Under the pieces are notes generated by a model. The model was not told where the DNA came from and did not search any database. It saw only the letters and a program-made list of their open reading frames with translations. The position numbers were made by a program, and so were the translations under genes. A DNA stretch of 64,000 nucleotides, taken from assembly GCA_023436145.1 (NCBI GenBank), contig JAEZKP010000007.1, positions 62,001-126,000 of the forward strand. The letters are read 5' to 3'. The stretch is from Fibrobacterota bacterium. Its GTDB lineage: Bacteria; Fibrobacterota; Chitinivibrionia; Chitinivibrionales; Chitinispirillaceae. The stretch's first letter is position 1, and each line of letters starts with the position of its first letter. Shown here one piece after another: positions 17,925 to 25,562 of the stretch.

Positions 17925-19388
17925 ATGTACTTGATTGCCTCGTTGATTCTCTTAGCAATAATTATCGTCGCCAGAGCAGCCAGTAAGTGGCGCGTTCCTT
18001 TGGTGCTTATCTCACTTTTTGCAGGCATTTTATTTGGAAGTGATGTTGCCGGTTTAGTTTACTTTGATAATTTTGCTATGGCTCGTCAGATTGCTGATTT
18101 TGCTCTGGTTTTTGTTTTGTTTATAGGTGGCTTTGGCACTAAAGCAGAAAGATTACAATTAGTGCTGGCACCCTCCATGGTGTTAGCCACGCTGGGTGTA
18201 ATAATGACAGCTGCACTCACTGCCGGGGCGCTGAATCTATGTCTCAAAATCAGCCTTACAACCGCAATTTTAATCGGGTGTATAATAGCATCAACCGATG
18301 CTGCCGCAGTTTTTTCAATTTTGCGTTCACGTTCATTAAACAAGAAGCTCTCATCGGTAGTTGAAATAGAATCTGCAACCAATGATCCGATGGCCATTGT
18401 TTTGACCTCTATCGCGGTTCAATTGATTGTAGCGCAGCTGGATCATCCCCTAAGAATTGGTTTATCTCTATTGTGGATGATTCTTGGAGGTATCTTAATT
18501 GGATTACTGGTTGGTAAAATCGGAGCACTTCTTTTTAAATTTATCAGGACTTTAGACAAAGGATATTTCTATATCTATATGATTGCCATTATCATGCTTT
18601 CATATGGAGCAGCAGACTTGTGCAAGGCAAGTGGTGTCTTATCTGCATTCTTTGCCGGGTTTTTGATGGGAAACTCGAATCTCCCTTACAAGTCAAACAT
18701 TTCAACTCTTCTGGAGGCATTATCTACCATTGGTAATGTCATAATATTTGTTCTTCTTGGATTGTTGGTTTTTCCGCATGAGTTTGGAAACGTATACCTT
18801 AATGGTATTTTTCTTTTCCTGATCCTTACTTTTTTTGCAAGACCAGTTACAGTTTTTTGTTGCACCTATTTTACTAAATACACTCTTAAGGAAAAAGTCT
18901 TTTTAAGCTGGAGTGGACTTAGAGGCGCGGTACCAATAGTGTTGGCCACCTATCCTGCTGCAGCTGGTATAGCCGATTCCAGAGGCATTTTTCATATAGT
19001 ATTCTTTGCCGTCTTACTTTCGTTGGTTGTTCAGGGGACAACAATTACCAAGCTTGCTGACCTGCTCAAATTAGGGGGTAAATCCAAGCCACAGCCCAAA
19101 CAGATTATGGAGTTGGTGACTATGCAAAACCCTGAACTTGAGTTGATCGAAATCAGCATTGATGAAGATGATTATGAAGGAAATGTGCTCATCTCGGCTC
19201 TGAATTTACCTGCCGGGACCACAATCACCATGGTCAATCGTCGTGATGCCATTATTGCTCCAAGGGGAAACACAGAGATTAGAGCCGGTGATGTATTATA
19301 TGTATTGTCCAAATCCACTCAAATAGAGGAAGTAACATCAGAAATTTTGAAGCACTTTCAACTGAAAAATGAAACACATACTGCATAG
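17925..19388 (+). CDS. CPA1-type cation/proton antiporter with C-terminal TrkA-C (RCK_C) domain
   Basis: The product has 487 residues. About 12 membrane helices span residues 1-385, including the ion-site helix EIESATNDPMAIVLT (conserved NDP) and the SGLRGAVPIVLATYPAA motif typical of NhaP/CvrA-type antiporters. The soluble tail (about 400-478: LELIEISIDEDDYEG, LPAGTTITMVNRRD, IRAGDVLYVLS) is a TrkA-C ligand-binding domain that usually gates K+ or Na+ transport in response to nucleotides. It probably exchanges Na+ or K+ for H+ across the inner membrane. It follows the HTH-EIIA gene; PtsN-type EIIA proteins control K+ transport in other bacteria, so regulation of this antiporter by the neighbour is a reasonable inference. 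Confidence 0.9.
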   Translation: MYLIASLILLAIIIVARAASKWRVPLVLISLFAGILFGSDVAGLVYFDNFAMARQIADFALVFVLFIGGFGTKAERLQLVLAPSMVLATLGVIMTAALTAGALNLCLKISLTTAILIGCIIASTDAAAVFSILRSRSLNKKLSSVVEIESATNDPMAIVLTSIAVQLIVAQLDHPLRIGLSLLWMILGGILIGLLVGKIGALLFKFIRTLDKGYFYIYMIAIIMLSYGAADLCKASGVLSAFFAGFLMGNSNLPYKSNISTLLEALSTIGNVIIFVLLGLLVFPHEFGNVYLNGIFLFLILTFFARPVTVFCCTYFTKYTLKEKVFLSWSGLRGAVPIVLATYPAAAGIADSRGIFHIVFFAVLLSLVVQGTTITKLADLLKLGGKSKPQPKQIMELVTMQNPELELIEISIDEDDYEGNVLISALNLPAGTTITMVNRRDAIIAPRGNTEIRAGDVLYVLSKSTQIEEVTSEILKHFQLKNETHTA

Positions 19389-19648
19389 CAGATATGCCAG
19401 CTATTAGAATGAAAAAACTGCACAACCATGAAATCGGTTCCAGCTCCTGAAGAGATGTTATAGAGAACCCGGTTATCGATTTATAAGACTGTGCTGGAGA
19501 TTTGTAAATCAAGCTTTACATTTTTAAAAGATTTAAAAACGGCTTTTAATTCATCTCCAGTGGATGATATACAGGAATTGGACAGGGTAGCTTTCCGTAG
19601 CAATTTTTCATACAATTCTCCAGTTGACTACCGCAGAGTAATTGATCG

Positions 19649-20368
19649 ATGAAACTTTATACCAATATAAAAATCAGCTCTCCACAGCAATGTCCATATC
19701 TTGAAGACCGGTCTATGCGGCATGCTTTTTTTTATGCTTCAGAAGTGAGTGATTCTGAACTTGATTGTTTATTATCAGAAGGGTGGCGGAAATTCGGAAT
19801 CTATTATTTCAGGCCTCAGTGTTTGGGATGCAGTAATTGTATACCGCTCAGAATCCCTGTGAATACTATCCATATGTCCAGAAGTCAGAGGCGATTATGG
19901 AGAGCAAATTCTGATATTCAGATGCGTTTTGAGCCAAGTGCCCCCTTTGATGAACTTTATAAAATATATGAAGAGCACTCCTTGAACCGTTTCGGGACCA
20001 TAGCCAGTAAAGAAGAATTCGAGAGTAATTTTTTCACTAAATCCTGCAATTCAGCTTATTCCTTATACTATCTGCATGGAATGCTTATTGCAGCCGGTTT
20101 CCTTGATCTATCCTCTTATGCTCTCAGCAGTGTTTATTTTATCTTTCTCACAAAATTTCTGGCCAGGGGATTAGGTAATTACAGTGTACTTCGGGAAATA
20201 AAGTTGGCTGAAGAGATGGGGCTGAGGTATTACTATTTGGGCTATTTTGTTGCAGGTAATTCAAAAATGCAGTACAAGGCGGAATTTTATCCTTATGAGT
20301 ATTATCAATGGGAAAATCAGACATGGAAGTCTGTTATTAACAAGGATGATGGGGGAAAGCTTAAATGA
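19649..20368 (+). CDS. bpt: aspartate/glutamate leucyltransferase (Bpt/Ate family)
   Basis: The product has 239 residues, normal for bacterial Bpt. It transfers Leu from Leu-tRNA to N-terminal Asp or Glu of proteins, marking them for ClpS-ClpAP degradation. Visible family features are the N-terminal QQCPYL, the RPQCLGCSNCIPLRI cysteine cluster, a conserved QRRLWRAN, and the C-terminal GNAT-like YYLGYFVAGNSKMQYKAEF followed by YPYE. The stop overlaps the next ATG by 4 nt, so it is coupled to the IMPase-like gene. Upstream 19389-19648 holds nothing recognisable. The SD is weak. Confidence 0.92.
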   Translation: MKLYTNIKISSPQQCPYLEDRSMRHAFFYASEVSDSELDCLLSEGWRKFGIYYFRPQCLGCSNCIPLRIPVNTIHMSRSQRRLWRANSDIQMRFEPSAPFDELYKIYEEHSLNRFGTIASKEEFESNFFTKSCNSAYSLYYLHGMLIAAGFLDLSSYALSSVYFIFLTKFLARGLGNYSVLREIKLAEEMGLRYYYLGYFVAGNSKMQYKAEFYPYEYYQWENQTWKSVINKDDGGKLK

Positions 20369-21135
20369 AAGAGTTTGTAAATGTTGCTGTCGAAGCAGCC
20401 AGAGAAGCCGGAGCTTTATTATATGAAAACTTTGGTAAAAAAGTCGAACTGGAATTCAAGGCTGACAGAAGTATTGTCACAAAACTCGATAAGCAATGTC
20501 AAAAAATAATTATAGACAAATTGCATTCTTCTTTTAAGGATCATCTGTTTATTGCAGAGGAATGCAGCACAATAGTGAAGAGGACGCCCCAGGAGTACAC
20601 ATGGGTAATTGATCCACTTGACGGGACTCATAATTATATACGTGGGATTTCTTCATATGGAGTTTCCATTGGATTATTGCGAGGCAATGAATTCTTAGCC
20701 GGAGTGATTTATCTGCCTCATGAAAATGCACTGTATGTCTCTGAAAAGGGTAGCGGTGCCTATAAAAATGGATCGCCCATACATGTTTCCAATGTCTCCA
20801 GTATTCAGGATTGTACACTGTCTTATGATTCCGGTTTCAGAAACTGTGTGGAAGTTAAGACTGCTATGTTGCAGAAGGTTGCTCCACAGGTTTTTAATAC
20901 CAGAATATTCGGTGCTTCTGTTCGTAATTTTACTTACCTGGCCGAAGGTAAAGTTGATGCCATCATCGAATTTGATGACAAAATGTGGGATTTTGCTGCA
21001 GGTGTTTCACTTGTTTCTGAAGCTGGTGGTATGGTGAGTGACCTTAAGGGTACTCAATTCTTTCCAGAATCCTGTAATTATCTGGCATCCAACCGGAATA
21101 TTCACACCCAAATGTTGAAATTAATTAACGATTGA
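20365..21135 (+). CDS. inositol monophosphatase family protein (IMPase/HisN/CysQ-like)
   Basis: The product has 256 residues. The Mg2+-dependent phosphatase motifs are present: DRSIVTKLDKQ, EEC, IDPLDGTHNYIRG (metal-binding DPLDGT) and MWDFAAGVSLVSEAGG. The family hydrolyses small phosphates such as inositol phosphate, histidinol phosphate, NADP or PAP, and the sequence alone does not decide among them. A second, diverged paralogue is encoded at 29373-30185. It overlaps bpt by 4 nt and is followed 9 nt later by marC, so bpt, this gene and marC look like one operon. Confidence 0.88.
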   Translation: MKEFVNVAVEAAREAGALLYENFGKKVELEFKADRSIVTKLDKQCQKIIIDKLHSSFKDHLFIAEECSTIVKRTPQEYTWVIDPLDGTHNYIRGISSYGVSIGLLRGNEFLAGVIYLPHENALYVSEKGSGAYKNGSPIHVSNVSSIQDCTLSYDSGFRNCVEVKTAMLQKVAPQVFNTRIFGASVRNFTYLAEGKVDAIIEFDDKMWDFAAGVSLVSEAGGMVSDLKGTQFFPESCNYLASNRNIHTQMLKLIND

Positions 21136-21144
21136 GATTTTCTT

Positions 21145-21732
21145 ATGACTCTGAATCAGTTCTGGATCTGTTTTGTTCCTCTATTTATCGCAGTTGATGC
21201 CATTGGAGTGCTGCCATTGTTTATATCGTTTACAGAAGGAATTGATGACAGGCAAAGAAGAAGCATCATCTTGTCTTCTATTATTACTGCTGCTATTGTA
21301 GGGTTTCTTTTTTTGTTTGTCGGGGAGGCGATCCTTCGTCTTTTAGGTATAACTGTAAATGATTTTATGATAGCTGGCGGAATCATTCTGTTTCTGATAT
21401 CGGTGGGTGATCTGGTAACAGTGGAGAAGCCTTTACGGAGGGCTCAGGCGGAATCCCTGGGGCCAGTTCCCATTGGTGTACCATTGATTGTGGGTCCTGC
21501 AGTATTGACAACATTAATGATACTGGGCAGAGAACATGGATTGTTTCCAACTGCAATTGCTATGATATTCAATATAGCTTTCGCGGGCATGGTATTTTTT
21601 CTTAGTGGGTCAATCATGAAGTTAATTGGCAATTCAGGATCTAAAATCATTTCCAAAATTGCCAACCTCTTTCTTGCTGCTATTGCTGTTATGTTGGTTC
21701 GCAGGGGTTTATCAGCATTTTTAGGTGGTTAG
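21145..21732 (+). CDS. MarC family integral membrane protein
   Basis: The product has 195 residues with six predicted membrane helices. Family features are the start (LNQFWICFVPLFIAVDAIG), the AGGIILFLISVGDL helix and the GPVPIGVPLIVGPAVLTTLM segment, which is the best conserved stretch in MarC/UPF0056 proteins. The biochemical role of the family is not established, and earlier links to multiple antibiotic resistance are disputed. It is at the end of the bpt operon. No strong SD is visible (GAGA only). Confidence 0.9.
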   Translation: MTLNQFWICFVPLFIAVDAIGVLPLFISFTEGIDDRQRRSIILSSIITAAIVGFLFLFVGEAILRLLGITVNDFMIAGGIILFLISVGDLVTVEKPLRRAQAESLGPVPIGVPLIVGPAVLTTLMILGREHGLFPTAIAMIFNIAFAGMVFFLSGSIMKLIGNSGSKIISKIANLFLAAIAVMLVRRGLSAFLGG

Positions 21733-21801
21733 AAAGCGGCTTTTCCGGAACAAATGAGACCTGAATTTCTATTTACTACTACAAACCTGAGATTTTAGAA
21801 A

Positions 21802-23085
21802 ATGAATGCATCAGAGATAAAGAAACATCTTTTTTCCCTCAATAATAAGGGAATAAAGTACGACCTTAACCGCATTAATGAAGCTGCGAAAAGGTGTGGA
21901 AATCCTCAGCTGGCTATTAAATGTTTTCATGTTGCAGGTACCAACGGAAAAGGTTCAACCTGTGCTTATCTTGAATCAATGTTGCGGAGTGCCGGCTTTA
22001 AAACCGGACTTTACACATCACCACACTTGCTTTATTTTGAAGAACGTTTTCAGATTGATGGGAAAATAATCAGCGAAAAGCAGTGGCTCGAAGTTTATGA
22101 GGACATCAGGAATATTGTAGATGATCTTAACCTGACCTTTTTTGAGACTACTACACTTCTTGCTTTCGAATTATTTAAGCGCAATGAGGTTCAGTGGGCA
22201 GTATTTGAAACCGGTCTGGGAGGAAGATTGGATGCCACTAACATCATCAAGCCTGAAGTCTCGGTAATTACAAGGATCGCTCTTGATCATCAGGATCTGC
22301 TTGGTAAAGATATGGCTTCCATTGCCCGTGAAAAGGCGGGTATTATTAAAAAAGGTGTCCCTGCAGTTGTGGCCTCAAGTTGTGATCCTCTGGTCAGGAA
22401 TGTTTTTTTAGACACTTGCAAAAATATGCAAGCCCCCTTTCATGAAGTTTCCTTTTCAGATGCTTCAGAAATATGTGAAACTTTATCAGCAACATCCTTC
22501 GCCAGAAAAGGAATAAGGTACATGTTAAAAATGGCTGGTAAATTCCAGGTTATCAATGCGCTGCTTGCTTTGGAAGCTTTGGAGATAGTATCACTTCTGG
22601 ATACGGTTACAAGTGCAGAGGGACTTTCCCGAACTTTTCTTCCATGCAGATTTCAACAAATCTCTTTCCGGCAGAAACAGTTGATCCTGGATGTTGGACA
22701 TAATCCTGATGCTGCTTGTGTGCTGGTTGATAATATTAAAAAACATTTTGCTAATGAACCTGTTTGCATTGTAACTGGCATAATGAAAGATAAAGATTAC
22801 CCTGGCATTCTCAAAAAGTATTGCGAAATCGCGGATACGATCATTCTGAGCAGGCCGCAGGTTGAGCGCGCATCCCTGCCAGAAGACCTTCTTAATTCTA
22901 TACCACCGGGTAAGGTTAACACTAAAGTATGTAATACTATGGAAGAAGCAATAACAGAAGCCATTAACGGATATCACAAGGTAGTATGTATTGCCGGTTC
23001 TTTTTTTACTGTGGGAGAAGCTTGCAGCCTGATGGGAATTAATCCGTTTTCTCAAGTCAGTGATGAAAGTTACACCACCAGATGA
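21802..23085 (+). CDS. folC: FolC, folylpolyglutamate/dihydrofolate synthase
   Basis: The product has 427 residues, standard for FolC. It adds Glu to dihydropteroate and/or folates with ATP. The Mur ligase-type P-loop is HVAGTNGKGSTCAYLES, followed by LYTSPHLLYFEERFQ, the ETGLGGRLDATNII stretch, SVITRIALDHQDLLG, and in the C-terminal domain DVGHNPDAA and GSFFTVGEA. The stop directly abuts the convergent cheR stop with no spacer (TGATCA across 23083-23088), so transcripts must overlap. No terminator was seen. Confidence 0.94.
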   Translation: MNASEIKKHLFSLNNKGIKYDLNRINEAAKRCGNPQLAIKCFHVAGTNGKGSTCAYLESMLRSAGFKTGLYTSPHLLYFEERFQIDGKIISEKQWLEVYEDIRNIVDDLNLTFFETTTLLAFELFKRNEVQWAVFETGLGGRLDATNIIKPEVSVITRIALDHQDLLGKDMASIAREKAGIIKKGVPAVVASSCDPLVRNVFLDTCKNMQAPFHEVSFSDASEICETLSATSFARKGIRYMLKMAGKFQVINALLALEALEIVSLLDTVTSAEGLSRTFLPCRFQQISFRQKQLILDVGHNPDAACVLVDNIKKHFANEPVCIVTGIMKDKDYPGILKKYCEIADTIILSRPQVERASLPEDLLNSIPPGKVNTKVCNTMEEAITEAINGYHKVVCIAGSFFTVGEACSLMGINPFSQVSDESYTTR

Positions 23086-23943
23086 TCAGGCTGCCCTGGT
23101 TTTTCTTTTAACCTGGTAATAAATTGTTCTTTCAGAAGAGATCATTTCAAAATCGGAATTATAGTTGGAGACAGATTCTGATGCACCGACAAACAGTACC
23201 CCCGAGGACTGGAGCATCTGAGCGATTCTGGAGAGAATTTCTCTTTTCAAAACATCTGAAAAATAGATCAGTACATTTCTGCAAAAGACAATGTCCATCG
23301 GTCCCAGCTGTCTAAAATCGTATTGCAGGTTCAGTTTCTTAAAGAGAACCATTTTTTTGATTTCATCTTTGATGGTCCAGGTTTTTCCATTTGTCGTGAA
23401 ATAGCGACCTTTTATTTCCTCAGTTAAACCTCGGGAAATGGCAAAGCTGTCATAAGTTCCCTTTTTAGCCTGTTCCAGTACAGTTGAGGAAATATCGGTG
23501 GCTATAATCTCCAGGTTCTGAAGAGAAATGTCTTTTCTTCCACGCAGTAACTCCTGAAAGGCGATCGCTATTGAGTAGGGTTCCTGCCCGGTGGAGCAGG
23601 CTGCAGACCAGATGCGGATCTTCTCTTTCTTTTTCTGTTGTATCATATCGGCAAGCTGTGGTAATAGCTTGTTTTGAAGAACACTGAAAGGAGAAGAATC
23701 TCTGAACCACAGGGTTTCATTTGTGGTCATGGCATCAATTATTCTCTCTTGTATTTTTTTGGTGGGATCCGAAGATGCTTTCAGGTATAAACATGAGAAA
23801 GAATCACAACCCATCTCTTTCATCAGGCATTCAAGACGGTTTTGAATCAGGTAGCCTTTAGATTGGTCAAGGTGAATACCTGAGTTGGTTTCTATATAAT
23901 TTCTGAACATTTCAAATTCATTTGAATCTAGAACTGTACTCAT
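23086..23943 (-). CDS. cheR: CheR, chemoreceptor glutamate methyltransferase
   Basis: The product has 285 residues. The N-terminal helical domain (about 10-75) precedes a SAM-dependent methyltransferase domain with motif I IWSAACSTGQEPYSIA, acidic loop EIIATDISS, MVLFKKLNL and the CheR hallmark DIVFCRNVLIYFS. It methylates receptor glutamates in the cytoplasm. It is the last gene of the operon STAS-cheA-cheW-cheB-cheR, 10 nt after cheB. No receptor (MCP) or cheY gene is in the window, so they must lie elsewhere. Confidence 0.95.
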   Translation of the reverse strand: MSTVLDSNEFEMFRNYIETNSGIHLDQSKGYLIQNRLECLMKEMGCDSFSCLYLKASSDPTKKIQERIIDAMTTNETLWFRDSSPFSVLQNKLLPQLADMIQQKKKEKIRIWSAACSTGQEPYSIAIAFQELLRGRKDISLQNLEIIATDISSTVLEQAKKGTYDSFAISRGLTEEIKGRYFTTNGKTWTIKDEIKKMVLFKKLNLQYDFRQLGPMDIVFCRNVLIYFSDVLKREILSRIAQMLQSSGVLFVGASESVSNYNSDFEMISSERTIYYQVKRKTRAA

Positions 23944-23953
23944 TTTTTCCTTA

Positions 23954-25084
23954 TCAACCTGCGTAGCCTGAAAACCTGAAGATGGAATTTCTGGTGAGTG
24001 TAACTATTTCAGATGCTATGGAATCCAATGGAAGAGAGCTGTCAGATAGTTTTGCTTCATCGACTGATCTGGGCATCCCATAAACAACACAGCTTGATTC
24101 TGACTGAGTAATGCAGTAGCATTTTTTTCTTTTCAGGCAACGTACTCCATTAAGTCCATCACTTCCCATTCCGGTAAGAATTACTGCCAGAACACCGGAT
24201 TCACCCCAATGTTCGGCAACTGATCTGAACAGGACATCTACCGATGGTTTACAACTGTTTTCAGCAGGTCCGTCGTTTATTCCAATTACCGGTTTTCCCT
24301 GATTTATCCTGAGAACCATATGTTTTCCACCCTGGGCAATGTAAACCGTACCAGGAACAACTGGATCGTTTTCCTGAGCTTCCCTTACTGAGAGTGCTGA
24401 TTTTTTGTCAAGGCTCTCGGCAAGAGATCTGGTGAAATGAGGTGGCATGTGCTGGACCAGAAGAATAGGTAACGGAAAGTCGCGGGGAAACTGAGGAATT
24501 AATTTGTTTAGTGCATCAGGGCCTCCTGTGGAGACGCCAATAACACAGGCACAGAAATTTCTAAGAAGCTCGCCTGGCTGTCTGGAAGGTAACGGTTGCT
24601 GAGCGGGAGCTGACTGTATTTGTACCGCAGGTTCTTTAATCCGGGCGGATGGTAATTTACCCGTATAAAATCGGATCTCCAGCAGGCGAAGTACAGATTT
24701 AATACTGTTTTTCAGGTGCAATATATTTTGCTGGTAATCTGATCCTGCTGGTTTGCAGATGAAATCTATCGCACCCGATTGTAAGGCTTCAACAGTAGCA
24801 CGTGTACTGCTTGAAACGTCGGTGCTGACCATGATTACAGCAATATCAGGATAACTGCTTTTTAATTTTTTCAGAAATTCAATACCGTCCATTTCTGGCA
24901 TATGAACATCCACAAATACCAGATCGGGTTTTAGTTGTGGTATCTTTTTAAGGGCGATTTCTCCATTCGCTGCAGTCCCGGAAAGAGAGAATTCCGGAAA
25001 ATCGTTAATACTCTCTGATAGAATTTTCCGCCATAGTGCTGTATCGTCAACTATTAAGGTTCGGAGAACCATTGGAACATCCAT
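23954..25084 (-). CDS. cheB: CheB, response regulator protein-glutamate methylesterase
   Basis: The product has about 376 residues from ATG 25084; a TTG at 25105 overlapping cheW and an ATG at 25072 are alternatives. The receiver domain (TLIVDDTALWRK; phosphoacceptor Asp in DLVFVDVHMPEMDG; Thr/Ser in IMVSTD; Lys in FICKPAG) is followed by a Pro/Gln linker and a CheB esterase domain. The catalytic triad is visible as Ser in GVSTGGPDAL, His in LVQHMPPHFT and Asp in LTGMGSDGLNG. It removes receptor methyl groups and may deamidate Gln. The linker is about 30 residues and low in complexity. Confidence 0.94.
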   Translation of the reverse strand: MDVPMVLRTLIVDDTALWRKILSESINDFPEFSLSGTAANGEIALKKIPQLKPDLVFVDVHMPEMDGIEFLKKLKSSYPDIAVIMVSTDVSSSTRATVEALQSGAIDFICKPAGSDYQQNILHLKNSIKSVLRLLEIRFYTGKLPSARIKEPAVQIQSAPAQQPLPSRQPGELLRNFCACVIGVSTGGPDALNKLIPQFPRDFPLPILLVQHMPPHFTRSLAESLDKKSALSVREAQENDPVVPGTVYIAQGGKHMVLRINQGKPVIGINDGPAENSCKPSVDVLFRSVAEHWGESGVLAVILTGMGSDGLNGVRCLKRKKCYCITQSESSCVVYGMPRSVDEAKLSDSSLPLDSIASEIVTLTRNSIFRFSGYAG

Positions 25085-25097
25085 TCTGTTAATATAT

Positions 25098-25562
25098 TCA
25101 GGCAAAATTATGGCTGCTCACTGATTCCAGAAATTTTGCCATATCCAGTATTAGCAGTAATTCCTTCTCCAGTTTAACAACATGGTGAATGAATTTTCCA
25201 TCTAATTCATTTACATTAGGTGGAGTATGGTGAAGATCTTTATCCTCCACTGAAATGATGTCTCCTACATTATCAACCAGAATTCCAAAAATTTCATTGA
25301 TTGAGGCTCTGCTTTCTTCTTCAAGAGACTTTAGAACCACGCATCTGGTTAAATTATTTATTGAACAAGCAGGCAGATTAAGACAGATTCCCGGGTCCAG
25401 TACAGTAATTATCTGGCCCCGGAGGTTCATAAGTCCTCTGATAAAAGGGGGAGCGAGTGCAACCGGCGTCATATCAACGGATCTGTTTACTTCACGAATA
25501 AGAGACACGTCTATTCCAAAAAGATATTCGTTCAAGGTTACCGTTATAAATGATCTACTCAC
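25098..25562 (-). CDS. cheW: CheW, receptor-kinase coupling protein
   Basis: The product has 154 residues, a single CheW domain of two SH3-like barrels (FITVTLNEYLFGIDV, VNRSVDMTPVALAPPFIRGLMNLRGQIITVLD, FGILVDNVGDIISVED). The start is GTG 25562 with GAGG 6-8 nt upstream inside the end of cheA; the two genes overlap by 8 nt. It links CheA to receptors in the chemosensory array. The NLRG loop that touches receptors and CheA is intact. Confidence 0.95.
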   Translation of the reverse strand: MSRSFITVTLNEYLFGIDVSLIREVNRSVDMTPVALAPPFIRGLMNLRGQIITVLDPGICLNLPACSINNLTRCVVLKSLEEESRASINEIFGILVDNVGDIISVEDKDLHHTPPNVNELDGKFIHHVVKLEKELLLILDMAKFLESVSSHNFA

